DNA of 64,000 nt. Origin: Sinomicrobium oceani (GTDB lineage: Bacteria > Bacteroidota > Bacteroidia > Flavobacteriales > Flavobacteriaceae). Below the pieces are notes generated by a model. The model was not told the DNA's origin. It worked only from the letters and a program-made list of their open reading frames with translations, and made no database searches. Position 1 is the first letter of the stretch; the number at the start of each line of letters is the position of its first letter. This document shows positions 1 through 8,493 of the stretch, in pieces. The translations under genes and the position numbers were made by a program. Location of the stretch: NCBI RefSeq assembly GCF_900119185.1, contig NZ_FPJE01000021.1, positions 1 through 64,000 of the forward strand, given 5' to 3'.

Positions 1-2
1 GA

Positions 3-230
3 TTAAAAGGCTTAGATCATATCAATAGGCAAACGTTGATGGAAATTATCGAAGACAGGCACGGAAAACGCTCCACCATTATGGCTTCCCAGCTTCCTAT
101 AGAGGCCTGGCATCAAACCATCGGGGAACAGACTATTGCGGACGCTATTTTAGATCGCCTGGTACATACCGCACACCGGATTAATATTAAGGGAGAATCT
201 ATGCGGAAAAAACTAAGAAATAAAAGCTAA
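3..230 (+). CDS. istB: IstB-like ATP-binding protein, C-terminal part (5' end outside window)
   Basis: Only the last 75 codons are visible; the frame is open to the left edge. The residues include the DRHGKRSTI, SQLP, W-H, DAILDRLVH and GESMRKK signatures of the C-terminal part of IstB, the AAA+ helper ATPase that assembles and activates the IS21 transposase IstA on target DNA. Walker A and B lie upstream of the window. A TTG at 36 and an ATG at 39 are internal codons, since family similarity continues upstream of both. The gene ends about 85 bp before the inferred IS end, the normal position for istB, which is the last gene of IS21 elements. Confidence 0.85.
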   Translation, partial: LKGLDHINRQTLMEIIEDRHGKRSTIMASQLPIEAWHQTIGEQTIADAILDRLVHTAHRINIKGESMRKKLRNKS

Positions 231-263
231 CTTTACACCAAGAATGAATCGATTTTAAACACT

Positions 264-1466
264 TCATTTACACTGCTCACTTTTATCCGTTTTAGGTGGC
301 TCACTTTGTCCGTTCTTTCCAGTTATATCCCGGACAATCATTTCTTTCATTCCCAAAATAAGGCTATTGGTAACAAAAGTCTTTCGTGCAGTATGGCTTG
401 TAATCAACTCGTGCTTCGGAAAGGTTTTATCAATACGTTTTTGGCCGATATACCGGGTAATGGTTGTGGGAGTGTTTATTTCTACTTCTTCACAACATTC
501 TTTTATGTATTTATTGAACTTTTGTCCGGAAATTACGGGAAGAGGTTCATAAACAGTGTCCCTGTATTTATCTAATATGGCTTTGGAGTAAACATTTAGC
601 GGTATTTTATGATCTATGGTTCTCGTCTTTTGCACATTAATACGGAGGTGATTGTCGAATATATTGGATGCCCTTAATTGTTTTATATCGCTGTATCGCA
701 ACCCGGTAAAACAACCAAAACAATATACATCCCTTACATGCTCCAAACGTTTGGATTCGAACTCATGGTTATACAACGTCATTAATTCATCCATTGTTAA
801 ATAAATGACTTCCGTTTCATCTTCCTGTCGCTTAAATCTCTGATAAGCCAGGTTCTCGTGATAGCCCCTTTCATAGGCCCAATTCATAAAGGTTTTGAGC
901 ACCGATATGATCTTGAAAAAATAGTTATTCCTCGCTTCTCTTTCTTCAAAGGCATAATCCCTTAGTTTCTCATAAAACTCCCTGTCGATACTTCCAAAAT
1001 GCAGCTTATATCCGGTAAATGTCTCGAAATCTGTCAAAAAGTTCTTATTGGTAACGTAACCCTTTATCGTTCGCTCCGACTTCACGGATTTGTTGGTATC
1101 AATAAATTCCTGAAAGGAAGGGAAAAATTTGTGCACAACGTTAAGACCATTTAGATCTTCCTTCAATTTGGACTGGATGAAATCTTTGGTAGGAATTATG
1201 TCATTAAGTAACATATATCTAAATAAACCCTTTATTTGAGTCTCTTTCTCATCCAACTTCCTGTTGTATTCTATATGGAAATTATAATTTTCTTTGGGTT
1301 TAGAGGGTTTAATCCTTTCTTTCTTTTCATCCCAATACTTCTCCTTACTTCTAACGCCGGGTATTGATTTAAAGACTTTAAATCCATTTGCAGAGATCAA
1401 CATCCTTATTGGGGCATAGCCTTCCTTATCAAATTTATCCCTTCTTAAATGAAATGAAACTTTCAT
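264..1466 (-). pseudogene. Tyrosine recombinase/integrase truncated by the IS21 element
   Basis: This is a Bacteroidota-type phage/transposon integrase of 400 codons. An N-terminal arm-type DNA-binding domain covers about residues 1-95, a SAM-like core-binding domain about 105-205, and the catalytic domain starts near 220. The first catalytic arginine is R257 (in GLRYSD) and the HxxR pair is H358/R361. The family then continues with a G-H motif and the nucleophilic tyrosine 30-40 residues later. Here similarity stops at ITG (383), and the last 17 residues (384-400) are read from the IS21 end. The catalytic tyrosine is therefore missing and the enzyme should be inactive. The gene sits next to a tRNA-like attachment site at its 5' side, as integrases of integrative elements usually do. 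Confidence 0.8.
275..317. repeat. Two direct repeats at the IS21 tip
   Basis: Two imperfect copies of GCTCACTTT-(TA)-TCCGTT lie at about 275-293 and 299-317, 24 bp apart. Repeated subterminal motifs are typical transposase-binding sites of IS21-family ends. They also encode the foreign tail of the truncated recombinase on the minus strand. Confidence 0.6.
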
Positions 1467-1621
1467 AATTCTCTAATTTGATATAAAGATAAAAAAGGGG
1501 CAACAAATAGGGCTACATTTTTATGTTAAAAATGATTTCAACGACAATAAAATTAAAAAACTAACATGCTATTTATAAGATATGTAAGTGATTAAAAGAG
1601 TTTAAGTGTGATTAAAAAAAT

Positions 1622-1642
1622 TGGTATTCCCACCCGAGGTAC
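1622..1642 (+). other. Putative attachment site: tRNA(Leu)-like 3' end
   Basis: The segment TTCCCACCCGAGGTAC reads like the 3' strand of a T-stem, the 3' acceptor strand CCGAGGT and discriminator A of a tRNA-Leu, with no encoded CCA. No matching 5' half precedes it, and a strong terminator follows 2 bp later. This is what remains at one end of an element that integrated into a tRNA 3' end: a 3' fragment plus the tRNA's original downstream terminator. The integrase lies immediately on the element side. The identity as Leu rests on remembered flavobacterial tRNA ends and was not checked. Confidence 0.45.
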
Positions 1643-1644
1643 GG

Positions 1645-1684
1645 AAAAACCCTGTGAAACGATTGTTTTACAGGGTTTTTTGTT
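1645..1684 (+). terminator. Rho-independent terminator
   Basis: AAAAACCCTGT (1645-1655) pairs with ACAGGGTTTTT (1670-1680) and is followed by a T-rich tail. It is placed directly after the tRNA-like 3' end, so it is probably the original tRNA terminator. Confidence 0.75.
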
Positions 1685-1916
1685 TGAAAATGAGCATCTT
1701 TTGGTTCATTGCAATAATTCCCTCGATACGGTGAGCCTGCTTAATGAGTTTATGGATTGATATTCTGTATTTGTAATCTGTTTTTCATTTAGCCGGAGTC
1801 CATTTTGTAGATTATGTCCGAAACAAAAGAATTCTAAATACAAAAAAATATCGGTATGAAAAACCGGGTGTAATTAATGGCTTCTTGTTATAAGGGCTGA
1901 CTTTTGTGTAAAGAAA

Positions 1917-1943
1917 AAGTCCCGACAGGTTGAATCGGGACTT
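1917..1943 (-). terminator. Terminator-like hairpin
   Basis: AAGTCCCGA (1917-1925) pairs with TCGGGACTT (1935-1943) around a 9-nt loop. The T-run is on the minus strand, although no minus-strand gene enters it from the right, so its parent transcript is unclear. Confidence 0.45.
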
Positions 1944-2101
1944 AATGTTGTGGTTTTAGGTTTTGCCTTTGTGACAAACTCAAAAAGCAATGATGAAAAA
2001 TAAATGTTCACAAAGACATGACAAATATGGATAAAAATTTTGTAATAACAAAAAGGTTTTTATTTTTTTATCCAATAAATTTTTTACCCAATCGTTTTTA
2101 T

Positions 2102-2770
2102 ATGATCCTCCTTGACGAACATATCGTATTTCCGCCTGTCTCCGTGGCCTCACCAGAAGGAGTGTTGGCTATTGGTGGCGACCTCTCGCCGGAACGCCTT
2201 ATGCTGGCTTATCGAAGCGGCATCTTTCCATGGTTCGACGACGATAGTTCGATATTGTGGTGGAGCCCCGATCCGCGTATGGTGCTTTTTCCTGACGAAC
2301 TTAAGATTTCTGCCAGTATGCGTAAGGTGATAAGCCGGGAGGTTTTCAGCATTACATTCAACAATAACTTCGATGCCGTTATCAGGGCGTGCGCGGCTAC
2401 GAAACGTCCCGGGCAGGAAGGTACCTGGATTACCGAAGAGATGATTGCTGCCTATGTCCGTTTGCACCGTCTCGGGTATGCCAAGTCGGTAGAAGTGTGG
2501 CAGGACGAAATGCTGGTCGGTGGACTTTATGGTATAGATCTCGGGCATGTATTTTGCGGAGAAAGCATGTTTGCCAGGGTGAGTAATGCCTCGAAAGCAG
2601 GGTTTATAGCCCTTGTGCAAAAATTAAAGGCAGCCGGTCATAAGCTGGTCGATTGTCAGGTGCATACGGCACACCTGGCCAGTCTTGGAGCGAGGGAAAT
2701 ACCGCGTGATGTGTTTATGCGGTTGTTACAAGGTGAAGGCGCACCCCCTCGTTCCGGGTCTGTGGTTTAA
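2102..2770 (+). CDS. aat: Leucyl/phenylalanyl-tRNA--protein transferase
   Basis: Aat transfers Leu or Phe from aminoacyl-tRNA to the N-terminus of proteins with basic N-terminal residues, feeding them to the ClpS/ClpAP N-degron pathway in the cytosol. The 222-residue product carries the family landmarks in order: F-P-P at the N-terminus, GLLAIGGDL-like VLAIGGDL, YRSGIFPWF, WWSPDPRMVL, TWI near the middle, GGLYGI and CGESMF, then DCQ-H-LASLGA near the C-terminus. The frame is open further upstream (ATG at 2018), but the extra 28 residues are AT-rich and unlike the family, so the ATG at 2102 giving MILLDEHIVFPP is chosen. No ribosome binding site is visible, as usual in this phylum. Confidence 0.92.
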   Translation: MILLDEHIVFPPVSVASPEGVLAIGGDLSPERLMLAYRSGIFPWFDDDSSILWWSPDPRMVLFPDELKISASMRKVISREVFSITFNNNFDAVIRACAATKRPGQEGTWITEEMIAAYVRLHRLGYAKSVEVWQDEMLVGGLYGIDLGHVFCGESMFARVSNASKAGFIALVQKLKAAGHKLVDCQVHTAHLASLGAREIPRDVFMRLLQGEGAPPRSGSVV

Positions 2771-2822
2771 AGGGTTTTAATGTGTTTCCGGGTTTGGAAC
2801 GCCATAGGAGAACAGGTGTAGA

Positions 2823-3345
2823 ATGAAGTACAGGACGCCTGGAAATACGGGCGAAAAACTCTCGGCGATCGGACTGGGAGGTTTGGGGATGAGTATGGCA
2901 AGATAAACGACAAATAATCTTTGAAAGTGTTTCGAAAACCGCTTAATGTGGGGTGAAAATTCCGGGATACTGCAGATGTGTATGGCATGGGGCTCAACGA
3001 AAAACGGATCGTTGAGATCCTGCTGCCTCAGCGCAACCGGCTTTTATACTTGCCAAATGCGGGTTCCTGCAACGCGATAAAGGTACGGACACTTATTCTT
3101 ACGGTCATCCCCCGGTATGGGATACAGGTCTGCGAGGGGCGTCTTAAAAGGCTTAAAAACCGAAGTTATAGATCTGTATTGCAGCCATTATGTGAATGCT
3201 GAAACTCCGGTAGAAGACACTATGGGGGCATGGCGGCATTGGTCAGGGAGGGAAAGGTGTGTCATCATGGTCTTTCGAATGAGGTTGATATGCAGGGAAG
3301 CCGGTATTCCGAAGGTGCTATGAAGTTGGTTGATAACTGAGAGGT
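2823..3345 (+). pseudogene. Decayed aldo/keto reductase
   Basis: Reading across frames recovers an aldo/keto reductase of the YajO/AKR13 type. The start is MKYRTPGNTGEKLSAIGLGG from the ATG at 2823. After a gap come VYGMGLNEKRIVEILLPQRNR (frame of about 2975-3040), ERLKRLKTEVIDLY and H-x(5)-TPVEDTMG (about 3120-3225), and VREGKV and SNEVDMQGSRYSEGAMK-like remnants up to about 3330. Several frameshifts, an in-frame stop soon after the N-terminus (around 2909) and missing blocks mean that no functional protein can be made. The family normally has about 330 residues; the remnant covers roughly the first half. The next 280 bp show no further readable homology to me. Confidence 0.75.
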
Positions 3346-3532
3346 GGCGGTGCCGGAGTGCTTTGCTTGTATAGGTGCAACAGGGTGAAGTCTGCCAGAG
3401 AAAACAGTGATATGCAGATGGAGAGCAATGGTTGTACTACACGGCTTTGAAGATGCTAAGGGTGAAAAAATGGACAAAAGGCCATTTTTTTGCGCATTCC
3501 CGGTTTAAACGGGGTAATTTATTGGGTTTCAA

Positions 3533-3564
3533 TTGTTATTTGTAAGGCAAAAGTCGTATATTTG
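3533..3564 (+). promoter_or_regulatory. Promoter of rimP-nusA-infB
   Basis: TATATTTG at 3557-3564 matches the Bacteroidota -7 consensus TAnnTTTG. TTG at 3533-3535 lies 21 bp upstream as a plausible -33. Transcription would begin near 3570, giving a leader of about 60 nt. Confidence 0.6.
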
Positions 3565-3591
3565 CGCCGAAGAAAGAGAAAAACTATTTCG

Positions 3592-3617
3592 GAGGGGACT
3601 TAAGTCCCCTCTTTTTA
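3592..3617 (+). promoter_or_regulatory. Terminator-like hairpin in the rimP leader
   Basis: The palindrome GAGGGGACTTAAGTCCCCTC (3592-3611) is followed by a run of Ts, just 12 bp before the rimP start codon and inside the leader. It has the form of an intrinsic terminator, so it could attenuate the operon, possibly under control of the operon's own product NusA. The palindrome is seen; the regulatory role is inferred. Confidence 0.55.
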
Positions 3618-3629
3618 TAAAAATTACTG

Positions 3630-4094
3630 ATGTTAAAGGAAAGAGTTGAAGAGCTTCTTACCGAGGTATTTGCCGAGAACGAGTCCCTTTTTTTGATAGA
3701 TTTTTCTGTGTCTCCCGACAATAAGATAAAAGTGATTATCGATGGTGATGCCGGCGTTTCTCTGAACGATTGTATATTGGTGAGCAGACATGTGGAGCAT
3801 CAGCTCGACAGGGATGAGACTGACTTTTCCCTCGAGGTGACCTCTCCGGGAGCTGCCGAGCCGATAGTGCACCCCAGACAGTACAATAAGAACGTAGGGA
3901 GGAAATTGCAGGTAAAAACCACCGGGGGGGAGACCGTAGAAGGTAACCTGGTAGCAGTTAGTGAAGAAGGTGTAACGCTGGAATGGAAACAGCGGGAGCC
4001 AAAGCCCGTGGGCAAAGGAAAAAGAACAGTAACCATAGAAAAAGAAATCCTTTTTTCGGATATAGCCGAAGCTAAAGTGATGATAGTATTTTAA
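3630..4094 (+). CDS. rimP: Ribosome maturation factor RimP
   Basis: RimP is a cytosolic factor needed for maturation of the 30S subunit. The 154-residue protein has the two-domain RimP plan. The N-terminal alpha/beta domain (about 1-75) includes the V-I-I-D-G-D segment, the S-L-x-D-C block and LEVTSPG. The C-terminal SH3-like domain (about 85-154) includes R-K-L-Q-V and the closing I-x-x-A-K-V strand. It is the first gene of the classical rimP-nusA-infB operon, 16 bp ahead of nusA. Confidence 0.93.
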   Translation: MLKERVEELLTEVFAENESLFLIDFSVSPDNKIKVIIDGDAGVSLNDCILVSRHVEHQLDRDETDFSLEVTSPGAAEPIVHPRQYNKNVGRKLQVKTTGGETVEGNLVAVSEEGVTLEWKQREPKPVGKGKRTVTIEKEILFSDIAEAKVMIVF

Positions 4095-4110
4095 TTATTA
4101 AGTTTTTGAC

Positions 4111-5343
4111 ATGGAAAATCTTGCATTGATCGATTCATTTTCGGAGTTTAAAGATGATAAACTTATAGATCGTGTAACACTGATGGCGATTTTGGAAGAA
4201 GTTTTCAGAAATGCGCTGAAAAAGAAATTCGGTTCTGACGACAACTTCGATATCATCATCAACCCTGATAAGGGAGACCTTGAGATATGGAGAAACAGGA
4301 TCGTGGTTGCCGATGATGAGGTGGAAGACCCCAACCAGGAAATTTCACTGTCTGATGCCCGGAAAATAGAGCCCGATTTTGAAGTGGGTGAAGATGTTTC
4401 CGAAGAAGTAAAGTTGATAGATTTGGGAAGAAGAGCTATTTTAGCGCTGCGTCAAAACCTTATATCTAAGATACACGAACACGACAATACGACCATCTAC
4501 AAGCAGTTTAAAGACCTTATAGGTGAAATTTATACGGCAGAAGTGCATCATATTCGACATAAAGCTGTTATTTTGCTGGACGATGAAGGAAATGAAATAG
4601 TTCTTCCTAAAGAAAAACAGATTCCGTCCGACTTTTTCCGTAAAGGAGAAAACGTACGGGGTATCATTGAAAGCGTGGAACTGAAAGGAAATAAACCTGC
4701 CATTATAATGTCGAGAACATCTCCGGACTTCCTGGAGAAACTCTTTGAGCAGGAAATTCCTGAAGTGTTTGACGGATTGATTACTATAAAGAAAGTTGTA
4801 CGGATACCGGGGGAAAAAGCCAAAGTAGCTGTCGACTCTTACGACGACAGGATCGACCCGGTCGGTGCATGTGTCGGTATGAAAGGTTCGAGGATTCACG
4901 GTATCGTACGTGAACTTGGGAACGAAAATATCGATGTGATCAATTTCACAAACAATCCCCAACTGTTCATTAGCAGGGCGCTGAGTCCGGCAAGAGTAAC
5001 TTCTATCTCCATAGACGAAGAGACCAAAAGGGCCGAAGTGATCCTGAAACCGGAAGAAGTATCCAAAGCTATCGGAAAAGGTGGTTATAACATCCGGCTT
5101 GCCGGGTTCCTTACCGGGTACGAGATCGATGTATTCCGTGAAGGAGTAGAAGAAGACGTGGAGCTCACCGAATTCTCGGATGAGATAGAAGAATGGATTA
5201 TAGAAGAATTTAAAAAGATTGGACTGGACACCGCGAGAAGCGTACTCGACCAGGATGTGGAGGACCTTATAAAACGTACCGATCTCGAAGAAGAAACGAT
5301 TCTGGAAGTAAAGCGAATACTGAAGGAAGAGTTCGAAGACTAA
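4111..5343 (+). CDS. nusA: Transcription termination/antitermination protein NusA
   Basis: NusA binds RNA polymerase and nascent RNA and modulates pausing, termination and antitermination. The 410-residue product has the N-terminal RNAP-binding domain (1-125), an S1 domain (about 130-200) and two KH domains, the first with GACVGMKGSRI and the second with AIGKGGYNI-R-L-A. A short acidic C-terminal helical region follows. The C-terminal acidic repeats found in Escherichia coli NusA (495 aa) are absent, which is the normal length in Bacteroidota. It lies between rimP and infB in the same operon. Confidence 0.95.
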   Translation: MENLALIDSFSEFKDDKLIDRVTLMAILEEVFRNALKKKFGSDDNFDIIINPDKGDLEIWRNRIVVADDEVEDPNQEISLSDARKIEPDFEVGEDVSEEVKLIDLGRRAILALRQNLISKIHEHDNTTIYKQFKDLIGEIYTAEVHHIRHKAVILLDDEGNEIVLPKEKQIPSDFFRKGENVRGIIESVELKGNKPAIIMSRTSPDFLEKLFEQEIPEVFDGLITIKKVVRIPGEKAKVAVDSYDDRIDPVGACVGMKGSRIHGIVRELGNENIDVINFTNNPQLFISRALSPARVTSISIDEETKRAEVILKPEEVSKAIGKGGYNIRLAGFLTGYEIDVFREGVEEDVELTEFSDEIEEWIIEEFKKIGLDTARSVLDQDVEDLIKRTDLEEETILEVKRILKEEFED

Positions 5344-5499
5344 GAGACAGCGGGTATCACCCCTAAACGTTGTACAGGAAATATCTGGTTGTACAACGGG
5401 AGTACCCTGGCGTAAAAGCAATACCGTTTCCCGTTTGAAAAAGGTGAAAAGACCATCATAGAGTTCAGAATAAAATTTTAGAGGATTAAAAAAATATTT

Positions 5500-8379
5500 A
5501 TGGCTGAAAACGCAACATTGAGGCTTAATAAAGTGCTGAGAGAACTGAACATTTCATTGGACAGGGCAGTAGAACACCTGTCTTCCAAAGGATATGACGT
5601 GGAGGCCAGACCCACGACCAAAATATCCCATGAAGTGTACAAGGTTCTTTTGGAAGAGTTTCAGACGGATAAAAGCAAAAAAGTGGCTTCCAAGGAAGTA
5701 GGAGAGGAGAAGCGGAAAGAGAAGGAAGCGATACGCCAGGAACTGGAAAGGGAGCAGGAGATAAAACGAAAAGCCCAGGAGCAGCAGGAGGTGATCAAGG
5801 CAAAAGCCAACCTGTCCGGGCCGAAGACCGTTGGAAAGATAGATCTGGACCCTAAAAAAGCCGAAGAAAGTATACCCGAAGAAAAACCGGAGGAAAAAGA
5901 AGTTGCAGCTCCGAAAGAGGAAACAACAACAAAGACCCCCGAAACTCCTCAGGCACCCGAAGTGAAAAAGGTGGAGGAGAAAGAGAAGCCAGAGGAGAAA
6001 AAGGAAACTGTTGAAAAACAAATACCTGCAGAAACTACCGGTAAGGCTGAAAAAGAGCAGAAAGCTCCGGAAGCTCCCGGAAAAGAAAAAGAAGTAAAGC
6101 AGGAAAAGGCAGTGGAGAAAGAAAAACCGGCTCCAAAAGAACCCAAAGAAACTCGTAAAGTAATTATACAGGACGAGGAGGTTGAGAGCGAAAAACTGAA
6201 AACCCAGTATCAGAAACTTTCCGGACCTAAAATGACCGGAGAAAAGATCGATCTGTCCCAGTTTGAAAAGCCCAAGAAAAAGAAACCTGCCGACGATAAG
6301 CAGGGGAGTAATAACAACAATAATAATAAAGATAGGAAACGCAAGCGCAAGCGTATAAGCAAAGACGGTTCCGGTGGTAACTTTACCCAGAACAGACAGG
6401 GTGGGGGAGACTTCCGTAAACGGGGAAAACCTGGTGTCGGTGGTAAAAAGCCGATAGTAAACAAGGTGGAGCCTACCGACGAAGAAGTGCAAAAACAGGT
6501 GCGTGAAACCCTGGAGAAATTGCAGGGTAAATCCAGTAAGTCCAAAGGAGCGAAATACCGAAGAGAGAAACGGGACTTTCACCGTCAGAAGTCGGAGGAA
6601 GATATCGCACAACAGGAACTGGAAAGCAAGGTGCTCAAAGTTACGGAGTTTGTTACCGTAGCGGAAGTGGCAACCATGATGAACGTTCCTACGACCAGTG
6701 TTATTTCAGCTTGTATGTCTTTAGGGATCATGGTAACCATGAACCAGCGTCTGGATGCGGAAACCCTGTCTATCGTAGCCGAAGAATTCGGTTATGAAGT
6801 GGAATTTGTAACTGCAGATATCGAAGAGTCTATCGTAGAGCAGGAAGATAATCCTGAAGACCTCAAGGGTAGAGCGCCGATCGTTACAGTGATGGGACAC
6901 GTAGACCACGGTAAAACATCATTGCTGGATTATATCCGTGAAGAAAACGTTATTGCCGGAGAAAGCGGTGGTATTACCCAGCACATCGGTGCCTATGGAG
7001 TAAGTCTTCCGGACGGACAAAAGATCACGTTCCTCGATACACCAGGTCACGAAGCGTTTACTGCAATGCGTGCCCGTGGAGCACAGGTTACCGACCTTGC
7101 GATTATCGTGATTGCTGCAGACGATGACGTGATGCCGCAAACCAAGGAGGCGATCAGTCACGCTCAGGCAGCCGGGGTGCCGATCGTATTTGCGATTAAC
7201 AAAGTGGATAAGCCTACGGCTAATCCGGATAAGATAAAAGAACGCCTTGCATCCATGAACCTCCTGGTAGAGGACTGGGGAGGTAAAATACAATCTCAGG
7301 ATATTTCTGCCAAAACCGGAGCCGGAGTGCCCGAACTGTTGGAAAAAGTGCTTCTGGAAGCCGAAATACTCGAGCTTCAGGCTAATCCGGACAAGGTGGC
7401 AAACGGTACTGTAGTAGAGGCATTCCTCGATAAAGGACGCGGATATGTGGCTACCATACTGGTGCAGGGAGGTACGCTCCGTATCGGAGATTATGTGCTT
7501 GCAGGAAGACACAGTGGTAAGGTAAAAGCTATGCAGGATGAGCGTGGTAAGCTGGTCAAGGAAGCAGGTCCTTCAACCCCAATATCTATTCTGGGGCTGG
7601 ACGGTGCGCCGCAGGCAGGAGATAAGTTCCATGTCTTCGAAGATGAAAAAGAAGCCAAGCAAATCGCGGCAAAACGTACGCAACTGCAGCGGGAACAATC
7701 CGTTCGTACGCAGCGGCACATTACCCTGGATGAGATCGGACGACGTATTGCACTGGGTGACTTTAAAGAGCTTAACATTATCCTCAAAGGGGATGTGGAT
7801 GGTTCTGTAGAAGCCCTGACCGATTCGTTCCAGAAATTGTCTACCGACGAAATACAGATCAATATCATACACAAAGCCGTCGGGCCGATCACGGAATCCG
7901 ATGTGTTGCTGGCCTCCGCATCCGATGCGATTATCATAGGATTTAACGTAAGACCTATGGGTAATGCGAGGACTGTGGCTGACAAAGAGGAAATAGATAT
8001 CCGTACTTACTCTATCATCTACGATGCGATCAATGACCTCAAAGATGCGATGGAAGGTATGTTGTCTCCGGAAATGAAAGAGGAGATCACAGGTACTGCG
8101 GAGATCAGGGAGACCTTTAAAATTTCTAAAGTCGGAACTATTGCCGGATGTATGGTTACGGACGGTAAGATATACAGGAGTGCCGGTATCCGTCTCATAC
8201 GTGATGGGGTGGTTATATTTACCGGAGAGTTAGCTTCGTTGAAACGATTTAAGGATGATGTTAAAGAAGTTTCCAAAGGTTATGACTGTGGTATGCAGGT
8301 GAAGAACTACAACGACATCAAAGAAGGAGATATCATAGAAGCATTCCGCGAAGTGGAAGTGAAGAAAAAGCTGAAATAA
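5500..8379 (+). CDS. infB: Translation initiation factor IF-2
   Basis: IF-2 is the GTPase that brings initiator tRNA to the 30S subunit and promotes subunit joining. The 959 residues comprise an N-terminal IF2-N helical domain starting near residue 5 and a long Lys/Glu/Pro-rich linker (about 60-330). A second IF2-N domain lies around 385-440, followed by the G domain with GHVDHGKT (about 466), DTPGHEAF and NKVDKP, then domains II-IV. The linker includes a polar Asn run and a basic segment. A 156-bp gap separates it from nusA but no terminator lies between them, so co-transcription is likely. A strong terminator follows. Confidence 0.96.
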   Translation: MAENATLRLNKVLRELNISLDRAVEHLSSKGYDVEARPTTKISHEVYKVLLEEFQTDKSKKVASKEVGEEKRKEKEAIRQELEREQEIKRKAQEQQEVIKAKANLSGPKTVGKIDLDPKKAEESIPEEKPEEKEVAAPKEETTTKTPETPQAPEVKKVEEKEKPEEKKETVEKQIPAETTGKAEKEQKAPEAPGKEKEVKQEKAVEKEKPAPKEPKETRKVIIQDEEVESEKLKTQYQKLSGPKMTGEKIDLSQFEKPKKKKPADDKQGSNNNNNNKDRKRKRKRISKDGSGGNFTQNRQGGGDFRKRGKPGVGGKKPIVNKVEPTDEEVQKQVRETLEKLQGKSSKSKGAKYRREKRDFHRQKSEEDIAQQELESKVLKVTEFVTVAEVATMMNVPTTSVISACMSLGIMVTMNQRLDAETLSIVAEEFGYEVEFVTADIEESIVEQEDNPEDLKGRAPIVTVMGHVDHGKTSLLDYIREENVIAGESGGITQHIGAYGVSLPDGQKITFLDTPGHEAFTAMRARGAQVTDLAIIVIAADDDVMPQTKEAISHAQAAGVPIVFAINKVDKPTANPDKIKERLASMNLLVEDWGGKIQSQDISAKTGAGVPELLEKVLLEAEILELQANPDKVANGTVVEAFLDKGRGYVATILVQGGTLRIGDYVLAGRHSGKVKAMQDERGKLVKEAGPSTPISILGLDGAPQAGDKFHVFEDEKEAKQIAAKRTQLQREQSVRTQRHITLDEIGRRIALGDFKELNIILKGDVDGSVEALTDSFQKLSTDEIQINIIHKAVGPITESDVLLASASDAIIIGFNVRPMGNARTVADKEEIDIRTYSIIYDAINDLKDAMEGMLSPEMKEEITGTAEIRETFKISKVGTIAGCMVTDGKIYRSAGIRLIRDGVVIFTGELASLKRFKDDVKEVSKGYDCGMQVKNYNDIKEGDIIEAFREVEVKKKLK

Positions 8380-8397
8380 TATCTTGGCAAATACCAG

Positions 8398-8437
8398 ATA
8401 ATAAGCCCCGGTCCGTTAAGGTCCGGGGCTTATTTTC
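8398..8437 (+). terminator. Terminator of rimP-nusA-infB
   Basis: AATAAGCCCCGG (8400-8411) pairs perfectly with CCGGGGCTTATT (8423-8434), with Ts at the 3' side. Confidence 0.85.
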
Positions 8438-8493
8438 GTTGGATAACTTCTGTTCCGTGGCCGGGATAATTGTCTTAGGGTTTCTTATTGGGT

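Larger units (their letters stand above)
1..317. mobile_element. Right end of an IS21-family insertion sequence (partial)
   Basis: The window opens inside the helper ATPase gene of an IS21-type element. After its stop codon comes a short tail with two direct repeats (about 275-293 and 299-317, both beginning GCTCACTTT and sharing a TCCGTT block), the arrangement expected at IS21-family tips. The outer end is placed near 311-318 because the neighbouring recombinase loses family similarity at exactly that point. The left part of the element, including the transposase, lies outside the window. The exact terminal base is not determined. Confidence 0.7.
1467..2101. other. Intergenic region: element boundary and two hairpins
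   Basis: This 635-bp stretch has no credible gene. It holds AT-rich DNA with repeated AAGTG-GATTAAAA motifs (about 1587-1618), possible recombinase arm sites. Next come a tRNA 3'-end-like sequence (1622-1642) followed directly by a terminator (1645-1681), and a second hairpin at 1917-1943. Chromosomal sequence appears to resume after the first terminator. Confidence 0.6.
3346..3629. other. Tail of decayed region and rimP leader
   Basis: The first half (to about 3470) has no convincing coding content and is probably the eroded end of the reductase gene. The second half is the promoter and hairpin-bearing leader of the rimP-nusA-infB operon. Confidence 0.5.

Noticed and set aside
2018-2101. 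N-terminal extension of Aat from an upstream ATG
   Set aside because: The extra 28 residues are AT-driven and unlike any Aat N-terminus; similarity begins at 2102.
2978-3323. Two short plus-strand reading frames
   Set aside because: They are fragments of the decayed aldo/keto reductase, not separate small genes.
4441-5421. Open frame of about 326 codons on the minus strand
   Set aside because: It is antisense to nusA, which is certain. The product is a codon-bias artefact without motifs.
5554-6612. Open frame on the minus strand rich in Phe and Leu, looking like a membrane protein
   Set aside because: It is the mirror image of the Lys/Glu-rich linker of IF-2; Lys and Glu codons read backwards give Phe and Leu.
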